A stretch of DNA of 25,832 bases, from positions 3,264-29,095 of the forward strand of contig DHDW01000015.1 of NCBI GenBank assembly GCA_002399565.1. The letters run 5' to 3'. Each line of letters starts with the position of its first letter. The first letter of the stretch is position 1. This DNA comes from Bacteroidales bacterium UBA4866 (GTDB taxonomy: Bacteria; Bacteroidota; Bacteroidia; Bacteroidales; P3). Below the pieces are notes generated by a model. That model was not told where the DNA came from. It saw only the letters and a program-made list of their open reading frames with translations, and did not search any database. Positions 1 to 7,172 of this stretch are shown here, in pieces. The translations under genes were made by a program, and so were the position numbers.

Positions 1-131
1 TATAAAGGACTTATTTCCAATTATGATTGGGTTTTTCACTTTTCACTAAATAAAGGTAAGTTTTTTATTCCTAAAAGTTACTCAAGTTACCGAAGTTACC
101 ATGCTTTAATGATCAATAAAAAGGGCTGGTG

Positions 132-986
132 TTATTCTTCTAATTTAATTAGCCCTTGGTTAATCATATTATAGATTTTGTTTTTGCTTATTCCCAATTT
201 CTCAGCAACGTAATATACTTTATTATCATACTTTTCAAGGAAATGAGACACAATTTCTGCTTCATACTCTTTTAATGTTTTTTCTTTTGAGAAGAAGCAT
301 TCTGCTTGGTTGCCTTTTGGAAGATAGATTTCTTCTGGATAAATTATTGAAGAGCTTGATGTCATTAGTGTTAGTTCAATGATTGCTCTTAGCTCTCTGA
401 AATTTTGAGGATAATGGTAAGACATCAGCAATTTCTTTGCTCCATTGCTTAATTGCTTTAATGGTTTCCTATTTTTCTTGCAATAATCCAAAATAAAGAT
501 ATTGGCTAAATCAATTATCTCCTCTCCAAAATACCTTAAGGCAGTAAGTTCAATCTCCATTTCACTTAGAAGATTATATAATTCAAAAATAAATCTACCT
601 TTTTCTACTTCTTCTATAAGGTTCTTAGTTGTTGATGCAATAAACCTTATATTGTACTGCTTTGTTTTAAGGCTATTTTGGTCTTTGACTTTCTTTGTTT
701 TAATAAATTCAATTAGGTTTAACTGATTATCATGCTCTAAATTGGCAATCTCATCCAAATATAAGGTTCCTTCATCGGCTGTTTCCAAATAGGAAAATTT
801 ATTAGTCAGTTTTGTTATTGTTGTTACATTAAGAGTTACGAAAGTATTGCTCTTTCTTAATGAATTATTGTGAATAGATTGTGCTGTGTATTCTTTTCCA
901 GAACCCAGCTCTCCTCTAATAAGAACATTCTTATCACTATTTGATGCTTCTAAAATTAAATTACCTAATTTTTTTATTTCCGACAT
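132..986 (-). CDS. Degenerate sigma-54-activator-like AAA+ protein with C-terminal Fis-type HTH
   Basis: The protein (284 aa from ATG at 986; a TTG at 1001 would add 5 residues) resembles the central AAA+ domain of NtrC-type enhancer-binding proteins followed by a Fis-like helix-turn-helix. Visible motifs are Walker A GELGSGKE (residues 25-32), Walker B GTLYLDEI (73-80), a sensor-II-like NFREL and a C-terminal HTH (about 240-284). There is no receiver or other sensory domain. Only 16 residues separate N53 from A70, where the family normally carries the GAFTGA loop that touches sigma-54, so that loop is absent. The usual FREDLYYRL arginines are replaced (GRFIFELYNLL). It may therefore bind DNA, and possibly ATP, without activating sigma-54 promoters. 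It lies 40 bp behind the hydrolase gene on the same strand, so it is probably the third gene of that operon. The ATG is preferred over TTG because the AAA+ domain begins immediately after it. The family call is firm; the role is unknown. Confidence 0.75.
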   Translation of the reverse strand: MSEIKKLGNLILEASNSDKNVLIRGELGSGKEYTAQSIHNNSLRKSNTFVTLNVTTITKLTNKFSYLETADEGTLYLDEIANLEHDNQLNLIEFIKTKKVKDQNSLKTKQYNIRFIASTTKNLIEEVEKGRFIFELYNLLSEMEIELTALRYFGEEIIDLANIFILDYCKKNRKPLKQLSNGAKKLLMSYHYPQNFRELRAIIELTLMTSSSSIIYPEEIYLPKGNQAECFFSKEKTLKEYEAEIVSHFLEKYDNKVYYVAEKLGISKNKIYNMINQGLIKLEE

Positions 987-1026
987 TTCCCTTTTAAACA
1001 AAAAAAATCAACTACAAAAGAAATTC

Positions 1027-2067
1027 CTACTTAACTATCTTGAATGTTTTAGTGAAACTACTTGACTCTAATTTAACTATATAAAGCCCTCTATTTTGAT
1101 TTGAAATATCAATTGAGGTTTGAATAATTCCACTATTAGGCTTATTTAACTTAGCACCTATCAACTTAGCATTAATATCAAATAATGAAATATTTAAATC
1201 CTCTTCAATGTTTTTTACATCAATCTTAATTGAGCTTTCTTTTTCATTGTAATAAATATTTGCTGAAATACTATTTGCCAATACATCATTTGTGGAAAGT
1301 TGAGTTAAATTCCAATGAGTTAAACTATCCATAACAATTGCGTTTACTATTTGCTGATATCTTTGTGCAGTTTCAGCACTCAATTGATAATTGAATGATG
1401 AGTTTACATTTTCTTTAAAGATTGAGGAATAAAGAACACAAGCAGCTAAATAGGAACCATCGTATGATGGATGTGAATTATCGGAACTATGTAGTACATA
1501 ATTTGAATCTAAGTTAATTGAATAACGCCAAGCAGCTCCAATTGGTGCAACAGATGAATTAAAGTCCAAAGCCATTTGTCTATAATTATTATATAGCTCT
1601 TGTGACATTGAAGAATATGTACAAAATGGAGGATAGAAAGGGCAATTTGTTACATCTCCATATCTATATCCCCAAGTCATAAAGAAAATAACCTTTCCAT
1701 TTGGATTATATGCTTTGAAAAGAGAGTCTAATTTTTGTGCATAAGGATAAACTTCGTCCATAAATTGTCCTTGTGGGAATGCTACCTCTTGACTTTGTCC
1801 TTGAATAACCATAAAATCAAAGCCTCCTTGTTTAATTGTATTTATTACTGAAGAGTTATTCCAATGTGTTTGAAAACGTGCACCTCCAGAAAGAAACTCA
1901 GTAGATTGAATTTCTTTTTCTTGGCTTTGAGTCAATCTTTCAACAATATCTGTTAAATCGTTTACATAAGTGTAGCTATTACCAAGATAAAGTACTTTTG
2001 TTGGAGTTTGTGCAAATAAGCAAAGATTTATTAGAATAAATGAGAAAACAAATATTGGTCTTTTCAT
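1027..2067 (-). CDS. Secreted SGNH-type hydrolase-like protein with T9SS C-terminal sorting domain
   Basis: The protein is 346 aa from ATG at 2067. A GTG at 2097 lies upstream but would put charged residues ahead of the signal peptide and overlap the preceding gene, so ATG is chosen. A signal peptide (residues 1-19, cleavage likely A19/Q20) leads into an SGNH fold: block I LYLGNSYT with candidate nucleophile S31, a block-II glycine in SGGARF, block III IQGQSQE, and D196-x-x-H199 in block V. Block III has Gln where many SGNH enzymes have Asn. Roughly the last 75 residues look like a type A Por/T9SS sorting domain, ending NRGLYIVKL then FKIVK, so the mature enzyme is probably exported to the cell surface or medium. 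The substrate cannot be read from sequence; an ester or acetylated glycan is the family norm. Its start lies 13 bp after the upstream gene stop, with a purine-rich stretch between. Confidence 0.8.
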   Translation of the reverse strand: MKRPIFVFSFILINLCLFAQTPTKVLYLGNSYTYVNDLTDIVERLTQSQEKEIQSTEFLSGGARFQTHWNNSSVINTIKQGGFDFMVIQGQSQEVAFPQGQFMDEVYPYAQKLDSLFKAYNPNGKVIFFMTWGYRYGDVTNCPFYPPFCTYSSMSQELYNNYRQMALDFNSSVAPIGAAWRYSINLDSNYVLHSSDNSHPSYDGSYLAACVLYSSIFKENVNSSFNYQLSAETAQRYQQIVNAIVMDSLTHWNLTQLSTNDVLANSISANIYYNEKESSIKIDVKNIEEDLNISLFDINAKLIGAKLNKPNSGIIQTSIDISNQNRGLYIVKLESSSFTKTFKIVK

Positions 2068-2080
2068 CTTTTTCTCTTTT

Positions 2081-3673
2081 TTAACGAGTTCCAACACTAC
2101 CTATAACATTATTATCTTGATAATGTCCTAAGAATAGAATTTCTTTTTCAAAAGTTAAGAATAATGTTTTATAGAAAGGCATTTTATTTATTTTTGTATT
2201 GTATGCTTCATGCCAACGCCATGAGCCATCATTATATATTTGAACAAAATTCACTTGAGTTCTTGACTTATCAGAATCATAGTTTCTAACAGGCCAAAAA
2301 CTAACATCATCATAATTAGCTTGATGGTCATTAAACATTAAATAAATTCCATAACGATCTTTTGTTAAAGCATAGGAATTAAACTGATCACTTCCTCTAT
2401 AAGTCTTTTGACGTTTAGGAATATAGGAACTTCCACTTACAAAACCTGTTTTATCAATATTTGTTATAATTATATCTCTATAGAAATTTGCATCTTCTCC
2501 AGTTGGCAAATCTCCTCTTCTTTTTGGTGGCACAACTTTAGAAGCAAATTTTTGTTCTCCAACCATTATGCAGTTACCTCCCACCATAGGGTAGAGATGG
2601 TCAACTGTTGCAACCATATCTGACGGATAAGGCAACCCTGATTTTTTATTTATATCATCATCTGTTTCATATTCCTTAAATTCTAATGTTGAGGAGTTTT
2701 TCTTAAATCCTCTTCTGTGGTCATAAATAAAAGAGAAAGCCCCTACTGCAAGATTAGGTTTGTCAGTTGAAGTGCTGTAATAACCTGCAACTAAATAGTC
2801 TTCTTCAAATCCAAAAGCACATTTAATATCTGTTGCCCAAGCTTTATCTAATTGCTCTTCGTGTCTTCTTTCTTCAAATTCATTAATCCAAATTAAATGT
2901 GTCTTCCCATCAGTATATACTTTCTTCTTACTTGTTGAAAAAGAATTGACAGCAAGTAAACTTCTCTTTCCGTCATTACTAACAGCAATGTCTTTAATAA
3001 GGTATGCATCATTACTTACTGAAAGTTTATGAGTTTTCTCCCATAAAAGACGCATCTGATCATCATAAATTTCAATATTTACACCCTTTCCTGTGGTATC
3101 GTTGGTTAAGAATCCAAAAGCTAATTTTGATTTATTTTCTGAAAAATTAAATAGATAAGGTTTTTGTCCTTCAATTGAGAAATAGTTATAGGACTTAAAT
3201 TTGATTGGCTTCTCACCTACCAAACGCATATCTTTTGTATGAAAGAATTGATAGTAAAGATTTGCCTTCCCTGTTTTAATTTGTTGTGCTTGCTTATTTT
3301 TTCTTGAACTTCCTTTCTTTTCAACAGCTTTATCTTCTGAAACCCTACTTAGAACAAATCCAATCAACTCTCCAGAACGCCATGTTTGTTCAATTTTAAA
3401 AGAAGAATGTCCAAAATCCATTTTATATATTTTTTGAACATTTTTGTCCTTATCAATTCTTGCCATATAGTAGTTTAGCTTAAACTCTCCTGCACCTTCA
3501 TATTCATTCAACAAGTACCACATATAATATCCATCGTGATCTTCCATAACTATTTGAGCATCCTCGCAAGATTCAATTATATTGTAAAATCTTTGTCCCC
3601 AAGTTACATCAATTTGAGCCATAGAAGCAAAGGAGAATAATAAAATTGCTATTGATAAAAAAACTCTTTTCAT
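2081..3673 (-). CDS. Secreted protein of unknown function
   Basis: I do not recognise this 530-aa protein. It starts with a clear signal peptide (MKRVFLSIAILLFSFASMAQ, cleavage likely after A19) and has no other membrane segment. The body is rich in Tyr, Trp, Asp and short beta-like stretches of the kind seen in propeller or repeat proteins (for example IAVSNDGKRSLLAVNSF near the middle), with a basic Lys/Arg/Gln-rich insert around residues 120-135. It ends without the usual T9SS sorting-domain pattern, so it is probably periplasmic or held on the inner face of the outer membrane. It is the first gene of a minus-strand set with the hydrolase and the AAA+ protein. Its ATG sits 34 bp downstream of a -7 box (TATATTTG) on the minus strand. 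The call as an exported protein is firm; no function is proposed. Confidence 0.7.
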   Translation of the reverse strand: MKRVFLSIAILLFSFASMAQIDVTWGQRFYNIIESCEDAQIVMEDHDGYYMWYLLNEYEGAGEFKLNYYMARIDKDKNVQKIYKMDFGHSSFKIEQTWRSGELIGFVLSRVSEDKAVEKKGSSRKNKQAQQIKTGKANLYYQFFHTKDMRLVGEKPIKFKSYNYFSIEGQKPYLFNFSENKSKLAFGFLTNDTTGKGVNIEIYDDQMRLLWEKTHKLSVSNDAYLIKDIAVSNDGKRSLLAVNSFSTSKKKVYTDGKTHLIWINEFEERRHEEQLDKAWATDIKCAFGFEEDYLVAGYYSTSTDKPNLAVGAFSFIYDHRRGFKKNSSTLEFKEYETDDDINKKSGLPYPSDMVATVDHLYPMVGGNCIMVGEQKFASKVVPPKRRGDLPTGEDANFYRDIIITNIDKTGFVSGSSYIPKRQKTYRGSDQFNSYALTKDRYGIYLMFNDHQANYDDVSFWPVRNYDSDKSRTQVNFVQIYNDGSWRWHEAYNTKINKMPFYKTLFLTFEKEILFLGHYQDNNVIGSVGTR

Positions 3674-3706
3674 ACTTTTTCCTTAATTAATTTCGTTTTG
3701 AAAGGG

Positions 3707-3714
3707 CAAATATA
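3707..3714 (-). promoter_or_regulatory. -7 box for the 3673-132 gene set
   Basis: The minus strand reads TATATTTG, which matches the Bacteroidota -7 consensus TAnnTTTG, 34 bp before the ATG at 3673. No convincing TTG (-33) element sits 19-23 bp upstream, so the promoter is only partly supported. Confidence 0.45.
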
Positions 3715-3799
3715 CAGAAATATTTACCAGAAGGATAAACTTTTTCAAATTTTCTTGTCTAAGGTTATGTATTAAATTAATATGAAATAATCATTTTGA

Positions 3800-3831
3800 T
3801 TGTTTTCTAACTATCTAAAATTGTAATTTTG
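3800..3831 (+). promoter_or_regulatory. Promoter of the TonB-dependent receptor gene
   Basis: TTG at 3800-3802 is followed after 21 nt by TAATTTTG at 3824-3831, matching the Bacteroidota consensus TTG-N17-23-TAnnTTTG. The start codon is 25 bp further on. The region is divergent with the minus-strand set. Confidence 0.65.
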
Positions 3832-3855
3832 CAAATCAAATAAATTAAAACAAAC

Positions 3856-6516
3856 ATGAACAAATCAACTAAATCAATACTAACTATTATATTAAGTATA
3901 TTTTTTCTATCTCTTTCTTCAACAGAACTAACCTTTGCTCAACAAAAGTCAAAAGGACCAAATCAAGGAGATGTACCTTCAAAACCATCAACCACTAACA
4001 TTAGTAAACCTAAAGGAAAACTATTTGGAAAAGTTATTGATGCGGTAAGCAACGAAGCAATGCAATATGTAAATGTTGTTATTCTTAGAGCAAAAGATTC
4101 TACATTAGTAAATGGTACTATCACTGACGAAAAAGGAAACTTTGTTTTACAATCAGATCTTGGCAACTATCTTCTTCGCTTTACATTTATAGGCTATAAA
4201 GATATATACAAGCCAATTAAAGTATCGAAACAAGACGTCGATTTGGGAATAATTAATCTAAATCTTGGAGCTGAAACATTGCAGGGAGTTGAAATTACAG
4301 CAGAAAGAAGTATGATGGAATATCAACTTGACAAAAGGGTTGTGAACGTGGATAAAAATATTGTTAGCAGTGGAGGTTCAGCAACTGATGTTTTGGAAAA
4401 TGTTCCTTCTGTTGCTGTTGACCAAGAAGGAAATGTATCACTAAGAGGAAGTGGAAATGTTACTGTTTTGGTTGATGGAAGACCAAGTGAATTGCTTGGA
4501 AGCGACCTACAAACTGTATTGGAGCAAATACCTTCTGCTTCTATTGCAAGCGTTGAAGTTATCACAAACCCTTCTGCAAAATATAATCCTGAAGGAATGA
4601 GTGGGATTATTAATATTGTTTTAAAAGAAAAAGGCAACAAAGGATTTAATGGCTCCGTTTCTGCCTCCACTGGAGTTGGAATAAATGATGAGATAAGAAC
4701 AAATGAAAAAATGAATACTGATAAATTCCTTTTTCCTCAATCAAGTGTATCTGCTCAACTAAACTATTCTGCAAAGAAATACGCTATATTTTTTAATGGA
4801 GATATAAGATATTTTGAAACCTCAAGTAATGGATTTAACGAAAAGACTATGTTATCCAACAACCAAACTCTTCTTCAAAATCGATACACTGACGGCAATA
4901 GACTTGGAAGAGGATTTAAGATTGGAGGAGATTGGTATATAAATAATAAGAATACTCTTAGTTTATCTTATAATTTGAGAAAAGGAGGAACTCCTCCAAA
5001 AGGAATAAGTAAGGAAAATTTATTTGCATGGGATAATGCTAACCCTAATGATAGTTTAAACCCAAATAATTATTTTGGATTAGAAACCGGAAAAAGGAAT
5101 ATGTTCTTTCAAAACATAACTCTTAACTATGAAAAGAAATTTAACAAGAAAGATCAAATCTTAACCCTTGATGCAAATTGGAATTTTGGAAAGTTTTCAA
5201 ATAACAATACACAAATAAGGAGTTTTAATGAAGATTCAGAAGAAACTTTCTACTTGAATAATGTTTCAAAATCTAATAGTGATAGAGCTTTTGTAACACT
5301 TAATTATGTTCATCCTTTTTCAGAATCCTTAAAACTGGAAACTGGATACAATCTAAACTATGTAAATACTAATGCAAATTATGATTATTTCCCTTCAAGA
5401 GACATGGTTAGAGATGACAGCATGAGTTATATTTTTAAATACAAAGAATCTGTTCATGCACTTTATGGAACTTTGGGATATAGTTTCAACAAAAAACTTT
5501 CTGCTCAACTTGGTTTAAGATTGGAACAAGTTTTTAGAGATGGTTCAAAACTACAAAACAATGAAGAATTATTCTTCCCAAAAGATCAAGACACAAAAAA
5601 TTATTTTAGTATTTATCCTACTCTTCATATTTCATATAACTTCACCGATTCTCAATCAGGACAAGTTTCTTATTCAAGAAGAATTAGAAGACCTGACCCA
5701 TGGTCATTGGCACCATACATAGATATAAATAATCCTTCTTATATTCGTTTTGGAAATCCTGATATTTTGCCAGAATATACAGATGCTTTTGAAGTTGGGT
5801 ATTCCAAAATCTTTCCGACAACAACAATATTTACTTCATTGTATTACAGAGTAACAAATAACGCAATAACCCATTTCAATTTCTTATGGAATGAAGCTAA
5901 TGCAAGAGAATATGGTTTTGATTGGGTTTGGGATGTTGCAGGAATAGAATATGCAGATGGACAAAGAATTGCTAATACATCTTTAAATCTTTCCAAAAGT
6001 TCGAATTATGGAGCAGAACTGATTATTGACCAAAAAATAACAAAGTGGTGGAAAGCTAATTTGAGTGGAAACCTTTACGGAATGTATCAAGATGGAAGAG
6101 AGTTTGGTGGAAATCTTGTTCAAACCATTAATTGGGATGCTAAATTAAACACAACAATTACTCTTCCTAAGAGCTGGGTTATTCAAATCTCTGGACAATA
6201 TATGCCTAAAAGAGAAAATATTCAAGGATATACAGACCCAATGTATTGGTTAGACCTTTCCGTAAAGAAAGATATTCTTGACAAAAAAGGGAATATTAGT
6301 TTGAGGTTCTCCGACATATTCAACACAAGAGAAAGGTCAAGATACACTTTCACAGAAAACTACAAAGAATACTCTGTTAACCACAGAACATCTCAATACA
6401 TTGTTTTATCATTTAGCTATCGTTTTGGAGCTGTTAATAAAGATCAAATGCAAAAACAGAAAAAACGTCAATCAGGCGAACAAAATGGTGATTCAGATAG
6501 TATGGGAGAAGAATAA
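3856..6516 (+). CDS. TonB-dependent outer-membrane receptor (OMP beta-barrel family)
   Basis: This 886-aa protein is an outer-membrane active-transport barrel. In order: a signal peptide (cleavage likely A28/Q29), a carboxypeptidase-regulatory-like beta-sandwich (about 53-135, GKVIDA...EKGNFVL...FIGYKD), a plug domain (about 142-262, with LENVPSVAV, LRGSGNVTVLVDGRP, IEVI-like SVEVITNPSAKY and GIINIVLK), then a long beta-barrel with alternating aromatic strands that closes with an SFSYRFG strand near residue 860. The last 25 residues form a hydrophilic Lys/Gln/Glu tail after the final strand, as is common in this sub-family. There is no SusD-like partner next door, so it is not an obvious polysaccharide-utilisation SusC protein; the substrate is unknown. 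It has its own promoter and is followed after 6 bp by the HsdR-N-like gene. Energy would come from a TonB complex; a TonB-family protein is encoded at 19333-20031. Confidence 0.93.
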   Translation: MNKSTKSILTIILSIFFLSLSSTELTFAQQKSKGPNQGDVPSKPSTTNISKPKGKLFGKVIDAVSNEAMQYVNVVILRAKDSTLVNGTITDEKGNFVLQSDLGNYLLRFTFIGYKDIYKPIKVSKQDVDLGIINLNLGAETLQGVEITAERSMMEYQLDKRVVNVDKNIVSSGGSATDVLENVPSVAVDQEGNVSLRGSGNVTVLVDGRPSELLGSDLQTVLEQIPSASIASVEVITNPSAKYNPEGMSGIINIVLKEKGNKGFNGSVSASTGVGINDEIRTNEKMNTDKFLFPQSSVSAQLNYSAKKYAIFFNGDIRYFETSSNGFNEKTMLSNNQTLLQNRYTDGNRLGRGFKIGGDWYINNKNTLSLSYNLRKGGTPPKGISKENLFAWDNANPNDSLNPNNYFGLETGKRNMFFQNITLNYEKKFNKKDQILTLDANWNFGKFSNNNTQIRSFNEDSEETFYLNNVSKSNSDRAFVTLNYVHPFSESLKLETGYNLNYVNTNANYDYFPSRDMVRDDSMSYIFKYKESVHALYGTLGYSFNKKLSAQLGLRLEQVFRDGSKLQNNEELFFPKDQDTKNYFSIYPTLHISYNFTDSQSGQVSYSRRIRRPDPWSLAPYIDINNPSYIRFGNPDILPEYTDAFEVGYSKIFPTTTIFTSLYYRVTNNAITHFNFLWNEANAREYGFDWVWDVAGIEYADGQRIANTSLNLSKSSNYGAELIIDQKITKWWKANLSGNLYGMYQDGREFGGNLVQTINWDAKLNTTITLPKSWVIQISGQYMPKRENIQGYTDPMYWLDLSVKKDILDKKGNISLRFSDIFNTRERSRYTFTENYKEYSVNHRTSQYIVLSFSYRFGAVNKDQMQKQKKRQSGEQNGDSDSMGEE

Positions 6517-6522
6517 TCCCTA

Positions 6523-6927
6523 ATGAGTGAAGAAATTTTTGATATAATTAGAAAAAAATATGTTGCCTTAACCTCAGAAGAAAAGGTTAGGCAACATATT
6601 ATTTCCATACTTATTAATGATAAAAACATCCCACTTTCTTTAATTGCAGTAGAAGCTCAAATAAAGGTTGGAAAACTAATCAAACGTTTTGATATTTTGG
6701 TTTATGACCGCCAGTTAAACCCATGGATGATTATTGAATGTAAGAAAGAAGATATATCTCTTAGTCCAGAAATCCTTAATCAGGCAATAAGATATAATCA
6801 AACAATAAATGCTCCTTATCTTTTAATAACCAATGGCAAAGATTTCTTTTGTTTCAAACAAGATAATCTTACTTCCCAACTAAAACCTCAAGAAGAGTTC
6901 CCTGTTTTCCCTTCAAAAACATCTTAA
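6523..6927 (+). CDS. Small PD-(D/E)XK protein, type I restriction HsdR N-terminal-like
   Basis: This 134-aa stand-alone protein resembles the N-terminal nuclease domain of type I restriction HsdR subunits (Pfam HSDR_N_2 type). The conserved opening YVALTSEEKVRQHI is present, then a predicted beta strand with D57 (RFDILVY) and the E72-C-K74 motif (WMIIECKKE), which together give the D...ExK arrangement of PD-(D/E)XK nucleases. A following AIRYNQ stretch and the strand PYLLITNG fit the family. It has no helicase part, and no restriction genes are adjacent, so a role in DNA metabolism other than restriction is possible. It starts 6 bp after the receptor stop codon, which suggests co-transcription. 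A strong inverted repeat lies inside its first 80 nt (separate entry). Confidence 0.8.
   Translation: MSEEIFDIIRKKYVALTSEEKVRQHIISILINDKNIPLSLIAVEAQIKVGKLIKRFDILVYDRQLNPWMIIECKKEDISLSPEILNQAIRYNQTINAPYLLITNGKDFFCFKQDNLTSQLKPQEEFPVFPSKTS
6557..6600 (+). repeat. Strong intragenic inverted repeat (predicted hairpin)
   Basis: AATATGTTGCC (6557-6567) plus TAACC (6569-6573) pairs with GGTTA (6585-6589) plus GGCAACATATT (6590-6600). This gives a 16-bp stem with a single bulged T at 6568 and an 11-nt loop. It begins 34 nt into the HsdR-N-like gene and has no T run after it, so it is not a standard terminator. In mRNA it could block or slow translation or protect one side of the transcript. Confidence 0.7.
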
Positions 6928-6928
6928 T

Positions 6929-6971
6929 AAAAAAAGTCCCTTATAAATAAATTTAAGTGCCGACTTTTTTT
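6929..6971. terminator. Possible bidirectional terminator hairpin / dispersed repeat copy A
   Basis: AAAAAAAGTC (6929-6938) pairs with GACTTTTTTT (6962-6971), a 10-bp A/T-heavy stem with a 23-nt loop, starting 2 bp after the stop codon at 6927. The arm sequences, and the module AAGTGCCGACTTTTTTT (6955-6971), recur near 25714-25766, so this is also a repeat copy. It reads as terminator-like in either direction, but the stem is weak. Confidence 0.45.
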
Positions 6972-6978
6972 CATTATG

Positions 6979-7005
6979 TCCCGTTTATTTTTTAATAAAA
7001 AGGGA
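6979..7005. repeat. Second short inverted repeat in the 6928-7172 gap
   Basis: TCCC (6979-6982) and TTTATT (6984-6989) pair with AATAAA (6994-6999) and GGGA (7002-7005) around a TTTT loop, with a small 1x2 interruption. It follows directly on repeat copy A and may add to transcription stop or mRNA end protection. Confidence 0.35.
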
Positions 7006-7043
7006 TATTTTCTATTGAACTTTATTTATAAAGTTTAAGCTTG

Positions 7044-7060
7044 TTAAGATAATATCTTAA
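7044..7060. promoter_or_regulatory. Perfect 17-bp palindrome upstream of korA
   Basis: TTAAGATA (7044-7051) and TATCTTAA (7053-7060) are perfect inverted arms around one A. The site lies about 50 bp upstream of the korA -7 box. It has the size and symmetry of a dimeric-regulator operator, but no known regulator motif is recognised. Confidence 0.4.
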
Positions 7061-7110
7061 TAAGGAGAAAAAATGTACTGAAAATAATCTCTTATTCAAA
7101 ATAAACTTCC

Positions 7111-7118
7111 TAACTTTG
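7111..7118 (+). promoter_or_regulatory. -7 box of the korAB operon
   Basis: TAACTTTG matches TAnnTTTG, 54 bp before the korA ATG. No good TTG element is seen 19-23 bp upstream, so an activator may help or the call may be incomplete. Confidence 0.5.
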
Positions 7119-7172
7119 CAAATTATTAAACATATTTAGTTAGTTGAAGTTATTATCAAACATACAAACAAA

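Noticed and set aside
75..101. Three tandem 9-bp units (AAGTTACTC, AAGTTACCG, AAGTTACCA)
   Set aside because: The repeat is short, with no neighbouring feature that gives it meaning; it may simply be slippage in an AT-rich gap.
121..157. Inverted repeat AAGGGCT/AGCCCTT at the end of the AAA+ gene
   Set aside because: It has only 7 bp of stem, a 23-nt loop and no clear T run on the minus strand, so it is not a convincing terminator.
1..174. Open plus-strand frame from the window edge to a TAG at 172-174 (58 codons)
   Set aside because: It has no start in the window, no recognisable protein pattern, and overlaps the 3' end of the AAA+ gene by 43 bp. It could be the end of an upstream gene, but this cannot be supported.
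7062..7081. AAGGAG followed by ATG-TAC-TGA
   Set aside because: It would encode only two residues and lies upstream of the likely korA transcription start, so it is probably chance.
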